A DNA stretch of 64,000 nt. It comes from Schleiferiaceae bacterium. Its GTDB lineage: Bacteria; Bacteroidota; Bacteroidia; Flavobacteriales; Schleiferiaceae. Positions 43,394 through 53,097 of this stretch are shown piece after piece. A program made the translations under genes and the position numbers. Under the pieces are notes generated by a model. That model had not been told where the DNA came from. It did not search any database and saw nothing but the letters and a program-made list of their open reading frames with translations. The stretch spans positions 37,494 to 101,493 of the forward strand of contig JAOMWM010000004.1 of NCBI GenBank assembly GCA_028357285.1, given 5' to 3'. Within the stretch, counting starts at the first letter, position 1. Every line of letters begins with the position of its first letter.

Positions 43394-44741
43394 TATTGCT
43401 ATTCCATGAATTTAAGGCATCATTGCAATCGTAATACCCCTCGTTAATTTTAACAAAGGTGTCTACCAATTTCTCTTCCTTCCACTCTTCAACCGTCTTT
43501 GCTTGTTTCTGTTGAAGGGCAAAACCTTTGATACGTGTGAAATCGAGATCTAGATTTGCTCTATGCGGCTCATATTTGGCATCCAAACGAACAATACGAA
43601 ATGCTTCACGCTGATCCTCTGTTCTGTAGAATGTTGCTTCAGAAATATCACCTTCCGCTATGGAGTTGATTAAACCGAATAGACCTCTGTCTAATTGTGA
43701 TACTTCAAATTTATTATTTCCACTCTGGAAATTGCTCATCTGACCACCGTTGAATCGGGTTTGTTCGTCATCACTAAAGCGTCTAGACGCTTCTTCGAAT
43801 GTCATTTTACCATTGGCAATTGCTGCACTAACACTGTCTAGAAAGCTCTTTGCTTCCTGCAAATTTTCTTGTGTAAGCTTTGGCTTTATGAGAATATGAC
43901 GAAGATCCAATTCTTCCCCACGCTTCTCAAGTAACTGTACAATATGATAACCAAACTCAGTCTTGAATGGATCGCTAATTTGTCCCTTGCGCAAATTAAA
44001 TGCGACGGCCTCAAATTCCTTTACAAAAACACCGCGCTGAATGCCCTTGTATTCGCCACCTTTCTTATTCGAACCTGGATCTTCACTGTAAAGAATTGCC
44101 ATTGATGAGAAAGAGGTACCATTTTCAATTCTGTCTTTAAGCTCCTCGAGTTTGGTGACGACTTCCTGCTCTGCTTCCTCAGATAACTCTGGAAATTTGA
44201 CGATTTGACTTAACTCTACTTCGGCGCTTATGAGCGGAATGCTATCTTCTTGTAAGTTTTCATAGTATTCGCGAACCTCAGAAGGAGTTACCTCGATACC
44301 TTCAACAACTGTCATTTGCATTCGTTGTGCCGTCAGTTGCTCTTTAATAAGGGTGCGCATATCTTCTTTAATTTCAACTACAGATTTTTCATAGAAATCT
44401 TCAAGTTTCTTTTGATCACCCATTTGCATGATCAATTGTTGAATTCTACGGTCCATATTAGCCTCTACCTCTTCTTCGCCTACAGAAATAGAATCAATGG
44501 CAGCATGGTGAATGAGCAACTTTTGAAACAATAATTCTTCAAAAACTTCGCAATAGGTTACTGGTTTACCGAAGTTTTGACGGTTAAATACATCGTATTG
44601 CTCCTCTATATCACTTTTTAGGATGACATCTCCACCTACGATAGCTGTTACCCCATCAACGGTTTGCGGTTGAGCACTTGCACAAACTGCAAGAAGCGTG
44701 AATACGCTAGTGTATAATAAGTGTGCCTTCTTCAATTGCAT
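43386..44741 (-). CDS. SurA-like periplasmic peptidyl-prolyl isomerase
   Basis: 451 residues from the ATG at 44741 (MQLKKAHLLYTSVFTLL, signal ending CASAQ); the frame stays open to 44762. N-terminal chaperone domain (TVDGVTAIVGGDVILKSDIEEQY) then two parvulin rotamase domains, with LISAEVELSQIV and DLRHILIKPKL as domain openers and FGYHIVQLLEKR closing the first. Expected to help outer-membrane proteins fold. It overlaps the upstream lipoprotein gene by 35 bp and the MoxR gene by 8 bp. Confidence 0.87.
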   Translation of the reverse strand: MQLKKAHLLYTSVFTLLAVCASAQPQTVDGVTAIVGGDVILKSDIEEQYDVFNRQNFGKPVTYCEVFEELLFQKLLIHHAAIDSISVGEEEVEANMDRRIQQLIMQMGDQKKLEDFYEKSVVEIKEDMRTLIKEQLTAQRMQMTVVEGIEVTPSEVREYYENLQEDSIPLISAEVELSQIVKFPELSEEAEQEVVTKLEELKDRIENGTSFSSMAILYSEDPGSNKKGGEYKGIQRGVFVKEFEAVAFNLRKGQISDPFKTEFGYHIVQLLEKRGEELDLRHILIKPKLTQENLQEAKSFLDSVSAAIANGKMTFEEASRRFSDDEQTRFNGGQMSNFQSGNNKFEVSQLDRGLFGLINSIAEGDISEATFYRTEDQREAFRIVRLDAKYEPHRANLDLDFTRIKGFALQQKQAKTVEEWKEEKLVDTFVKINEGYYDCNDALNSWNSNND

Positions 44742-45552
44742 GTTCAATAATATTTTCTTCAATCTGTTCGATGAGCGCCAGTCGACGTTTGTTCAACAGT
44801 ACTTTCTCAATGCGCTCTTCAACGTAAGGGAGCGGACTATAACTGTCCTTGATCCGTAGGGCATTTACTTGCACAAAATACACCAATGCCGTGTCTTCAC
44901 AGGTAAATCTCTTTCTTCTATTTAAATAATTATACGGGTTGGTCGATTCCAACGGAATTTCTTCTAGAAAATCCATCATAGGTATCCATACAGAATCGCC
45001 ATAATTGCTTTGTTTACTCACAAATACTTCAGCCCAATCCAAATATTTATCCTGGTAGCTGTCAGATAAATACCAACGTTTAGCCTCTTTCGTTTTCTGC
45101 GCTTCTATAGGAGCCGCAGCATAAAATGCTTGAACTATACTTTCCTTGAGTTCGAAATTATTCAAGTTTTGATCATAGTAGTCTTTTATCTGCTCCGTAG
45201 TAATGGTGGTATCCAAATGCTGACGTACATAACCATCTATATATGCATGCTTTAGTAAGTCATTTCTGTACTGAGCCACTAACTCTTCAAAATCGGCCAA
45301 TTCCGTTTGTAAATTAAATTCAGCAGCCTCTACAAGCAATTCATTTTCAGCCCATTGACGAACCAGTCGGTTAACTAAGGAAATACTATCTCCATCATCC
45401 ATCTGCCCCGATTTAGGTAAATGGTCAGCAATATCTTCCACAAATAGCTTTTTATTCCCTAATTCCGCCAATATATCTTGTTCCAAATCTCCATTAGAGA
45501 CACAGGCAACAGATGCTAAAGCTACTAGTCCTATGAAGATTTGCTTCACCAT
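44707..45552 (-). CDS. Parvulin-like periplasmic lipoprotein without a recognisable isomerase domain
   Basis: 281 residues. Lipoprotein signal with lipobox SVACVS (Cys17). The N-terminal helices (LVNRLVRQWAENELLVEAAEF) resemble the chaperone part of SurA/PrsA. The usual rotamase domain is not recognisable; instead a stretch with SDSYQDKYLDWAEVF and NYGDSVWIPM follows. It is the middle of three folding-factor genes; its stop overlaps the SurA-like start and its start overlaps the PPIase stop by 1 bp. Possible chaperone. Confidence 0.72.
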   Translation of the reverse strand: MVKQIFIGLVALASVACVSNGDLEQDILAELGNKKLFVEDIADHLPKSGQMDDGDSISLVNRLVRQWAENELLVEAAEFNLQTELADFEELVAQYRNDLLKHAYIDGYVRQHLDTTITTEQIKDYYDQNLNNFELKESIVQAFYAAAPIEAQKTKEAKRWYLSDSYQDKYLDWAEVFVSKQSNYGDSVWIPMMDFLEEIPLESTNPYNYLNRRKRFTCEDTALVYFVQVNALRIKDSYSPLPYVEERIEKVLLNKRRLALIEQIEENIIEHAIEEGTLIIH

Positions 45553-47495
45553 TAACGCAATTCCTGAAATAGTGCGGCTTTCGCATTTTCGTTGATATTT
45601 ACCTCAAATTTTGATTTTAAGGCACTTACCCACTCTTTCTCAAGAGCATCTTGATAACTAGCTATTACCAAACCTTTAATTTCGTTCAAGGCCTTCGGTG
45701 CTGAAAGTATAAATTCGTCAATCTGAACGACAGCGAAGCTACCGTTATCAAGTTCTACAGGTCCGTATACACCGGATTCAGGCTGCCAAACTGCTTCTAT
45801 TACTGAATTATCATCTTGCTCGTAAGTCCCGTTCTGAACGGCAACACTTAATGCGTCTTCATTTTCCAGTAACTCCTGAACCTTTTCAGCCTTATTTTTG
45901 GCCGTCCATTTAGAAATCTTTTTTGCCAGTTTTTCGTCTGTACTGACCCAATAGGTAGCCCGTATACGGTCTTCCCAGCGGTAATCTTCCTTAATTAATT
46001 CATAATGGGTCGCGATACCAGCACTATCCTGTGCCGCTTTATTCCAAACCGCTTCTTGTGTTAAATCAAATAAGAGAATACCTTCTTTATACTCTCGTAC
46101 TAAATTTCTGAAATCTGCATGCTTTGATTCCAACTGACCGTCTTCATATGCGATCATACGATCATTAGAGTACGCATTGAAGAGCACTCTCAGGAATTCT
46201 ACACGAACCGCCTCACTACTCTGATTCTGGTTTTTCGTCCAGAAATCTAATACCTCACTTTGATAAATCTTTTCATTAGCAAAAGTGGCAACAACCCGAT
46301 CACGAGATAATGCAGGAATTTCCCATGTACCTGTTCCAAAAGCATTCTTGTCTACTAAATTCATAGTTCGTCCCAACCAACGCTCATCAATATCAAAGTT
46401 GTATTCAGTCTTCAGGCGCTTCATGAAACGGGTAGCTCCCACTCTACTTCTAGTATCACGCTTCACCTTCTTTTTAAGCTCAGACTTCAATTCATCAAAG
46501 GACGGTAGTGGCTTTTTCTCAATGAGTTGAATCACGTGCCAACCGATACTCGTTTCCACGGGCGCAGAATAATCACCAGGTGCTTCTAGAGCGAAAGCTG
46601 CTTTCTCAAACCCAGGCATCATTTTATTGATCCCAAATTCTGGTAATTCCCCCATGGCATCCTTTGTCTTGCGGTCTTCACTAAACTCGAGCAAGGAAAT
46701 AAAGTCTTCGCCCCCCTCAAGTCGACCGTAAATTTCATTCGCACTGCGTTCAGCTCGCTGCTGCTCCTGTAAGGATGATTTCCCATTCGATGCGAAGAAA
46801 ATATGACGAACACGTATATTACCACTAGCAGAGCGACGGTCGAGTAACTTCAATAAATGATATCCGTATTGACTTCTTACAGGCATAGATAAATCACCTA
46901 ATTCCAATTCATATGCTGCCGATTCAAAAGGATATACCATATTAAATACGGTGAAGTAACCTAAATCACCTCCATTTTTTGCACTCCAAGTATCTGCGCT
47001 TGTTTCTCGAGCGGCATTTTCAAAATTCGTTTTACCCGTTAAAATTGACTTGCGTAATTCAAGCAATTTCTTGTACGCTTTTAAGGTATCCGAAGGAAGC
47101 GCATTCGCTTCCAAAGCAATCATAATATGTGCGGCACGGACCTCTTCTTGCATTCTTTCAAAGGCCTGCTTAACCAGCTCATCCTCTGCACCTTGATCAC
47201 TTAAGTACGGTTTTGCTAATTGGGCACGATACCCTCCGAACTCATTTTTAAAACCTGTAGCCGTGTCACGCTGCTGAGCATACGCTTCAGCTATTTTAAG
47301 TTTAAAGTTGATATAGAGGTCTAAATATTCCTCAGGTGTTTTGGGGTCTAATGCAGCCCCAACTCCTTTATTTTTCTCATATACTGCCTTGAATTCGTCA
47401 GTAGTAATACTTTGGTTTCCAACAGTGAATAATACCTCTTGTGCATTCAATTGTGCGCCCACAAAAATCAGGGCAATCCATATCAATTTTTTCAT
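45552..47495 (-). CDS. Large two-domain peptidyl-prolyl isomerase
   Basis: 647 residues. Signal peptide 1-18 (AQLNAQ). N-terminal chaperone-like helices, then two parvulin-type rotamase domains: the first with RAAHIMIAL, NGGDLGYFTVF and YGYHLLKLLDRR, the second with RVRHIFFA, FGINKMMPGFEKAAF and IGWHVIQLIEKK. The C-terminal 300 residues look like a third, degenerate repeat. Works in the periplasm on outer-membrane or T9SS proteins, by inference. First gene of the operon with the lipoprotein, SurA-like and MoxR genes; guaB lies just upstream (5 bp). Confidence 0.88.
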   Translation of the reverse strand: MKKLIWIALIFVGAQLNAQEVLFTVGNQSITTDEFKAVYEKNKGVGAALDPKTPEEYLDLYINFKLKIAEAYAQQRDTATGFKNEFGGYRAQLAKPYLSDQGAEDELVKQAFERMQEEVRAAHIMIALEANALPSDTLKAYKKLLELRKSILTGKTNFENAARETSADTWSAKNGGDLGYFTVFNMVYPFESAAYELELGDLSMPVRSQYGYHLLKLLDRRSASGNIRVRHIFFASNGKSSLQEQQRAERSANEIYGRLEGGEDFISLLEFSEDRKTKDAMGELPEFGINKMMPGFEKAAFALEAPGDYSAPVETSIGWHVIQLIEKKPLPSFDELKSELKKKVKRDTRSRVGATRFMKRLKTEYNFDIDERWLGRTMNLVDKNAFGTGTWEIPALSRDRVVATFANEKIYQSEVLDFWTKNQNQSSEAVRVEFLRVLFNAYSNDRMIAYEDGQLESKHADFRNLVREYKEGILLFDLTQEAVWNKAAQDSAGIATHYELIKEDYRWEDRIRATYWVSTDEKLAKKISKWTAKNKAEKVQELLENEDALSVAVQNGTYEQDDNSVIEAVWQPESGVYGPVELDNGSFAVVQIDEFILSAPKALNEIKGLVIASYQDALEKEWVSALKSKFEVNINENAKAALFQELR

Positions 47496-47500
47496 TGTGT

Positions 47501-48973
47501 TTATCTTCTACTGTAGTTAGGTGCTTCTCTAGTAATACTTACGTTGTGTGGGTGACTTTCTTGCATCCCGGCCGCCGTAATTTGAATAAATCCAGCCGAT
47601 TCTTTTAGGGTAGGGATATCTTTGGAACCGCAGTAGCCCATACCAGCGCGTAATCCACCAATAAATTGATACATCACTTCACTGACTTCGCCTTTGTAAG
47701 GAACACGACCTACGATTCCTTCTGGAACTAATTTCTTCACATCATCTTCGACATCTTGAAAATAACGGTCTTTAGAACCATCTGTCATCGCTTCGACACT
47801 ACCCATTCCTCGATAGGTCTTGTATTTTCTGCCTTCGTAAATCACCGTTTCTCCTGGACTTTCTTTCGTACCAGCGAACATAGATCCTAACATCACACAA
47901 TCCGCGCCGGCTGCAAGTGCCTTTACAATATCACCTGTAAAACGAATACCGCCATCTGCTATTATTGGAATTCTATTATCGATTGCCTTAGCAATTTCCA
48001 TTACGGCGCTCAATTGAGGAAAACCCACACCTGCTACAATACGGGTTGTACAGATAGAACCAGGGCCAATCCCAACTTTCACAGCATCGGCGCCTGCTTC
48101 CATTAAGTACAAAGCGGCCTCTGGAGTTGCTATATTCCCAACAACAACATCAAGGTTAGGAAACTTTGCTTTAACGCGCTGTAAGGCTTCTACAACGCCT
48201 TTGGTATGACCATGCGCTGTATCAATAATTACAGCATCAACGCCACTCTCATTTAATGCCGTCACACGGTCAACAACATCCTGTGTAACACCTACTGCTG
48301 CGGCAACGCGTAAACGACCGAATTGATCCTTATTTGCATTGGGTTTGATCTTAATTTTAGTAATGTCTCGATAAGTTATGAGACCAACCAATTTATTCTG
48401 TTCGTCAACGACAGGTAGTTTTTCAATTTTGTGCTCTTGCAACATAGACTCTGCTTCATCCATGCTCCCATTTGGCTTTGTCGTAATGAGGTTTTCTTTC
48501 GTCATTACTTCATTGATGAGGCGATCATTGTCCTTTTCAAAACGTAAATCACGATTGGTGACTATTCCTATCAGTTCTCTGCTTTCGTTCACCACAGGAA
48601 TACCGCCAATTCTAAATTCTGCCATCATTGCGTTTGCATCACGAACTGTGGCATCTTTAGTAAGTGTAACTGGATCTAAAATCATCCCACTTTCTGCCCG
48701 TTTAACCTTACGAACCTCCACAGCTTGTTGCTCAATGGTCATATTCTTATGAATTACACCGATACCACCTTCCTGAGCAATAGCAATTGCCATAGCACTT
48801 TCAGTGACTGTATCCATTGCAGCACTCGCTATGGGAGTCTTCATCCCAATGTTCTTGGAGAAACGCGAAGATAAATCCACATCCCGTGGTAAAACTTCAG
48901 AGTAATTCGGTACTAAAAGTACGTCGTCGTAAGTGAGTCCTAGACCTAGGACTTTGTCGTTATTATAAGCCAT
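47501..48973 (-). CDS. guaB: Inosine-5'-monophosphate dehydrogenase
   Basis: 490 residues from the ATG at 48973 ([20 protein letters not shown]), the conserved N-terminus; the frame is open to 49072 but the added part is not family-like. Two CBS domains sit in the middle (ITNRD-like [26 protein letters not shown]). The catalytic Cys lies in [13 protein letters not shown], and the flap region holds [11 protein letters not shown]. Rate-limiting step of guanine nucleotide synthesis. A 17-bp hairpin lies 46 bp upstream and is discussed separately. Confidence 0.96.
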   Translation of the reverse strand: MAYNNDKVLGLGLTYDDVLLVPNYSEVLPRDVDLSSRFSKNIGMKTPIASAAMDTVTESAMAIAIAQEGGIGVIHKNMTIEQQAVEVRKVKRAESGMILDPVTLTKDATVRDANAMMAEFRIGGIPVVNESRELIGIVTNRDLRFEKDNDRLINEVMTKENLITTKPNGSMDEAESMLQEHKIEKLPVVDEQNKLVGLITYRDITKIKIKPNANKDQFGRLRVAAAVGVTQDVVDRVTALNESGVDAVIIDTAHGHTKGVVEALQRVKAKFPNLDVVVGNIATPEAALYLMEAGADAVKVGIGPGSICTTRIVAGVGFPQLSAVMEIAKAIDNRIPIIADGGIRFTGDIVKALAAGADCVMLGSMFAGTKESPGETVIYEGRKYKTYRGMGSVEAMTDGSKDRYFQDVEDDVKKLVPEGIVGRVPYKGEVSEVMYQFIGGLRAGMGYCGSKDIPTLKESAGFIQITAAGMQESHPHNVSITREAPNYSRR

Positions 48974-49018
48974 CGCAATTCCGATTTGAATTGCGCCCAA
49001 AATTAAGCAATTTCTACG

Positions 49019-49055
49019 AACTAAAGCGGGCGACCAATGGTCGCCCGCTTTAGTT
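49019..49055 (-). promoter_or_regulatory. Very strong hairpin between the T9SS type B gene and guaB
   Basis: 17-bp stem (49019-49035 with 49039-49055) and a 3-nt loop, AAT. It lies 18 bp after the stop of the large gene and 46 bp before the guaB ATG. On the minus strand no U-tract follows (CGTAGAAA), so it is a poor intrinsic terminator; it may protect the 3' end, or attenuate read-through into guaB. Confidence 0.7.
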
Positions 49056-49072
49056 TCATAATCTTTTAACAA

Positions 49073-52000
49073 TTAGTTAAGTAAGGTAAAGGTTCCACGC
49101 TCCTCAATTGGCACATCTTCTATACTTCTGTACTTAATATAATAGGTGTAAACCCCAATTGCTGCTGGGTCGCCGTTAACCTTACCGTCCCAACTTTCGT
49201 TGAGATCGCTGGTTCTAAATACTTCTTGTCCCCAACGATTCATAACGAATAAAGTGTAGCTATCTGGCCTTGCAAAAACACCTTGCGGCTTCCACTTTCT
49301 ATTTTCAATAATGTCTGAATTTGGACTAAATGCACTAGGCACCCATAAGCGCGCTTTGTGTACTGCGCACGAAACGTTAGAACGGGCGTTAAATTTCTCG
49401 CCGAATTCATCACGCCAAGGAATAATTCCATCTTTCGCAATGGCTTTAACGTAATAACAGAATTTCCCTTTTGAATTCGAGTATGGCTTTATATCATCAT
49501 TATAAACCGAATCCATAGTAGTCGCCGCCAATGAAAAAGAGGATCCACCATCAATAGATCTGTAAATCTTATACTCGTCAACTCCTGCATCGAACTCTCT
49601 GTAATGCGTCCAGGTCACTGTATTTGTTAGATTTCCGATAGCTTCAACATTAAGAAGCATATTCGTTCCTAAATTCGATAACGTATCTAGAGCACCACAA
49701 GAATCACGTGAAGCAATACGATAGAAGTACTTTCGATTCATTGGATCCGCCGTGTAGTCGATAAATTTCACTTCATATGGCCCCAGTGCTGGTTTTGCAA
49801 CGTTACCAATGGTCAAATAAGGTCCGATTTCAGCATCTGCACGCTGAATTTGATAGTCAATAACATCCGCATCCTTATCAATGTATGCGTAAAGGTCAAT
49901 ACCGTTTTGAGAGGTAACAGATGCTCTACCTAAATACAAGACTTTCGAACCCTGTACTACAGCTGAACTGTTACAGATCTTGTTCGAAGTACTCGTAATA
50001 GTTCCTGTCGTATCAACTGCTCGTACATAGTAACAATAGGAATAACCGTTAATAATACCGTAGTGGTTAAACGTGGTGTCCAACGTGCCTCCTTTTAACA
50101 GTACACCTGAGATGACACCTCCTAGAGGATCTGTAATGTCACAGTATAAATTATATTCCTTCGGCTGTGTCTGAGTCCAAGTCTTGTAGGTATTCCAACG
50201 AATTCTAGCATAGCCATCACACGGATCTATACCTAAGAACATATACATTGTGCTTGATGGAATAGTATTCCCCACACTACTTTGGTTACCACAGCTATCA
50301 ATTGCTGTTATAACGTATTCTTCACTTTCGTTTTCAGCATTTGAAAGCTGGTAAATGTAAGGCATTGAAGTAGCGTAATCTGAAGCTAATATTGAATCTA
50401 CAGGCTGCAAGAACCCTGAATTATCTCTTCTGTATATTCTATAATAAACGACATCGCTATCAGAAGAAGCTTCCCAAGACATCGCGGCAAGATTACCTCC
50501 CGCTACTGTAACACTATCAAAAACAATAGGTGCAGGTGGTGTTTTATCCGAGAAAAACCCGCTATCTGAAGAACTAACACAAGAAGCGCCAAAGCGCACT
50601 TCATAATTTAGCCACTCCCCACAAAATGCAACAGTATCTGTCCAAGTGGTGTCCATTGTAGTTCCCAATTGTGTCCAGTTGCCTGAGCTTATTGGCGCCT
50701 CAACCCAAACATCATATGCAGTTGAATCGTTGCCGCGCATCCAAGAATTCCAATCGAGCTGAGCAATTGATGAGTTGGGCGGTGGTGGGAACGCTTGAAG
50801 ACCTAAACGAATATTCTGTAATACTGGTGAAGGATCAGATAAGAGCCCGCAACCTCCGCCTACTTGAATCGTGTAGCCGTTTACTGCATTTGGATCAGCT
50901 CCAGTATGTGTGTATGTCTGAGTTGCCCAATCATAGATGGTATCTACAACAGTGGTGTTGCCTAAGGTATCGATATGATTGATAACGTAGAAATCCCAAT
51001 TAAAACCGGTATCTGGGTTAGCGACCCAATCAAAGGTGACACCTAAATCGTCTTGTTGAATACAGGTATTGTCCACATTTGGTATGCCCGGCATGTAGTT
51101 TTTAACTTTTACCACCACTTTCTTGTATGAAAAACGGTTGATAGGACACTGGTCATCCTGCATACGCAGGTAGAAGGAGTATTCAGATTTTAAGGTTCCA
51201 CACTGGTACTCCTGGTAAAATAAATGATCACAGGTGATATTCCAGTTAAATTGAGCATCGTTGAGGCCTGGGTATGTAAAAACACTACCTGGATTCAATG
51301 ATGTCAACGTCGCACAAGGCGGATTGAAGAGACAGGAATTCGCATTTCCGTAATTCGCGGCAGAACTCAAATTACCTCCAGAGGCGCTAAATTGAATGTT
51401 TTGCGAAGAACAGTTAGGGTTCGGATAAGCATCAGATGCCGTAATTTTAAAACGAACAGTATCTCCGGGAAAAACTTCTGTGTAATAGTAAATGGTATCT
51501 CCTGCTGTGTTAGTTACAGGGGTCAATACCGTAGCATTCATCAAAGAGTTATCTGGAGTTAATGACATATCCGGGGCTTCATCAACAAAGGCAGATGAAC
51601 ACAATCCAGTCGGAGGAGTACAAGCCAAAGTGACAATCGGGATATCTCTATAAATTTCTCCTACTTTCTGACCACAGCGCCACTCTTCGATCACAACACA
51701 TGTCGCCCATGATCCCGCTACGCCGGAGTTAAATGTGATTTCTCCAGTTTCGCCATCGATGGATGCTGGTGTTGAAGAAGAACCGCTAGGCAATGGACTG
51801 TTCCACGTATATCCAGAAACAAAGTTCACAGAGTTGGATGATGGATTTGCTGAATACGAAGAAGCATCCCACGGATACGACCAGTTGTAGTAGAGTGAAT
51901 CCAAATCCGGATCGTAACCGAGATTATTATAGACAACATCTACTCCCGTACAAGAAATAACCTGCGGGTCTTCTAAGAAGTTTGGTGAGCTGTCATAACA

Positions 52001-52516
52001 AGAAGGGTTTGCTGTAGTACCCGCCGAAAGTGCAGTTGTGGAACCCGGTGGGGTGTATGGATACATCACAGCGCGTAGTAAGTAACTAGCGCCACCAGGG
52101 CTTACGACATTGGTAATACTGCTAGGACGACAGCAACTGTTCCAAGTAAAATACCAACCTGAGGCAGGTGGAGTACCCGTTAGTGTTATATCTCCAGAAC
52201 GGTAAACATATTTCTGCATGCGCCCTTGTCCGGAAGTAGCTCCGGAACAGGATGTAGTACCTGTGTAACACGAAGGAACAACATCTGTCGTGCTGATGTA
52301 AGCACAAGAAATGCTTACTCCGGCATTCGTTGCAAGAGACTGCGCTGAAGTTGGGAGGGATATACCCCCACAATCACGATACACTACAAGTGTAAACTGG
52401 TACTTTCCGTTGGGTTTACATTTCCATACAATTTCACCACCTAAAAGGTGAGAAGCATATCCTTGAAAAGACATCAAGAAAAGTACTGCAATGGCTAGAA
52501 AACGTCTCAAATTCAT
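49073..52516 (-). CDS. Large secreted protein with T9SS type B (gliding-associated) C-terminal domain
   Basis: 1147 residues from the ATG at 52516 (MNLRRFLAIAVLFLM; signal ending GYAS). The N-terminus (SHLLGGEIVWKCKPNGKY, then VVYRDCGGISLP) is a common start of this class of Bacteroidota adhesin-like proteins. About 550-1060 contains fibronectin type III-like repeats with regular Trp/Tyr (YYRIYRRDNSGFLQP, DEYKIYRSIDGGSS). The last 90 residues are the CHU_C/type B sorting signal (VPSAFSPNSDIIENRKW, MNRWGQEVF). Exported by T9SS and probably surface-attached. It has many Cys. Confidence 0.9.
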   Translation of the reverse strand: MNLRRFLAIAVLFLMSFQGYASHLLGGEIVWKCKPNGKYQFTLVVYRDCGGISLPTSAQSLATNAGVSISCAYISTTDVVPSCYTGTTSCSGATSGQGRMQKYVYRSGDITLTGTPPASGWYFTWNSCCRPSSITNVVSPGGASYLLRAVMYPYTPPGSTTALSAGTTANPSCYDSSPNFLEDPQVISCTGVDVVYNNLGYDPDLDSLYYNWSYPWDASSYSANPSSNSVNFVSGYTWNSPLPSGSSSTPASIDGETGEITFNSGVAGSWATCVVIEEWRCGQKVGEIYRDIPIVTLACTPPTGLCSSAFVDEAPDMSLTPDNSLMNATVLTPVTNTAGDTIYYYTEVFPGDTVRFKITASDAYPNPNCSSQNIQFSASGGNLSSAANYGNANSCLFNPPCATLTSLNPGSVFTYPGLNDAQFNWNITCDHLFYQEYQCGTLKSEYSFYLRMQDDQCPINRFSYKKVVVKVKNYMPGIPNVDNTCIQQDDLGVTFDWVANPDTGFNWDFYVINHIDTLGNTTVVDTIYDWATQTYTHTGADPNAVNGYTIQVGGGCGLLSDPSPVLQNIRLGLQAFPPPPNSSIAQLDWNSWMRGNDSTAYDVWVEAPISSGNWTQLGTTMDTTWTDTVAFCGEWLNYEVRFGASCVSSSDSGFFSDKTPPAPIVFDSVTVAGGNLAAMSWEASSDSDVVYYRIYRRDNSGFLQPVDSILASDYATSMPYIYQLSNAENESEEYVITAIDSCGNQSSVGNTIPSSTMYMFLGIDPCDGYARIRWNTYKTWTQTQPKEYNLYCDITDPLGGVISGVLLKGGTLDTTFNHYGIINGYSYCYYVRAVDTTGTITSTSNKICNSSAVVQGSKVLYLGRASVTSQNGIDLYAYIDKDADVIDYQIQRADAEIGPYLTIGNVAKPALGPYEVKFIDYTADPMNRKYFYRIASRDSCGALDTLSNLGTNMLLNVEAIGNLTNTVTWTHYREFDAGVDEYKIYRSIDGGSSFSLAATTMDSVYNDDIKPYSNSKGKFCYYVKAIAKDGIIPWRDEFGEKFNARSNVSCAVHKARLWVPSAFSPNSDIIENRKWKPQGVFARPDSYTLFVMNRWGQEVFRTSDLNESWDGKVNGDPAAIGVYTYYIKYRSIEDVPIEERGTFTLLN

Positions 52517-52563
52517 AATAGTCAGGTTGAACATCGAAAATAGGTCATTTTTTCATGAGAAAA

Positions 52564-52584
52564 AAGCCTTTCATTCATTGGCTT
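52564..52584 (-). terminator. Weak terminator-like hairpin
   Basis: 5-bp stem AAGCC / GGCTT with an 11-nt loop and a T-run on the minus strand, 56 bp after the stop of the TIGR03643 gene. Confidence 0.35.
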
Positions 52585-52640
52585 ACGAACAATGAGTAAA
52601 AGATGTAACTTATTGATTTACAATAATATTAGGTGATTTT

Positions 52641-52934
52641 TTATCGCTTCGAAATCTTATTAAAAGAAATTGCTCGTTGACGACTGCACTTGTAGCGGCC
52701 TACTTCAAAGTCTCGTTTTGCAATATGCTTTGTTCCTCTCCCTTGAACCCGCGCGCGCCACATAAGCCATGATTTAGGCTTCATTTGGTTGCGCATGAGT
52801 GCAATAGTTTCAGCTTCTGAAATACCGAATTGAATAGTAATAGCATCAAAAGGTGTTCGATCTTCCCAAGCCATTTCAACTATGCGATCTACTTCTCTTT
52901 CGGTAAGTTTTTTAACTACGGCAGAACCTTTCAA
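52641..52934 (-). CDS. TIGR03643 (DUF2805) family protein
   Basis: 97 residues if it starts with TTG at 52934 ([15 protein letters not shown]). The family core is clear: [20 protein letters not shown], then [13 protein letters not shown] and [12 protein letters not shown]. The frame is open another 69 codons upstream (to 53141), but that part is antisense to DUF2256 and not family-like. No ATG is available before the conserved core, so the start is uncertain. Function unknown; members often lie near photolyase-type genes, by my recollection. Head-to-head with DUF2256. Confidence 0.75.
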   Translation of the reverse strand: MKGSAVVKKLTEREVDRIVEMAWEDRTPFDAITIQFGISEAETIALMRNQMKPKSWLMWRARVQGRGTKHIAKRDFEVGRYKCSRQRAISFNKISKR

Positions 52935-52956
52935 TGTGTGGAATCGTTTTACAGTT

Positions 52957-53097
52957 ATGCATAAGAAACAAAACCTGCCAGAAAAAGTTTGCGTAACTTG
53001 CCGAAGACCGTTCACATGGCGCAAAAAATGGGAGCGAGATTGGGAAAACGTAAAGTACTGCAGCAAGCGGTGCAGTAAAACGAAATTATCGGTATAG
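52957..53097 (+). CDS. DUF2256 small zinc-ribbon-like protein
   Basis: 46 residues from the ATG at 52957 ([15 protein letters not shown]). Four Cys in two pairs, CVTCRRPF and YCSKRCSK, suit binding of one metal ion. The [19 protein letters not shown] stretch is diagnostic for DUF2256. The frame extends 25 codons upstream but the family starts at MHKK. It ends 12 bp inside the acyl-CoA dehydrogenase gene on the other strand. Often found beside photolyase/cryptochrome genes (recollection, not shown here). Confidence 0.85.
   Translation: MHKKQNLPEKVCVTCRRPFTWRKKWERDWENVKYCSKRCSKTKLSV

Noticed and set aside
48378..48752. 124-codon plus-strand frame antisense to guaB
   Set aside because: Low-complexity Ser-rich translation opposite the conserved CBS region; a shadow of guaB.
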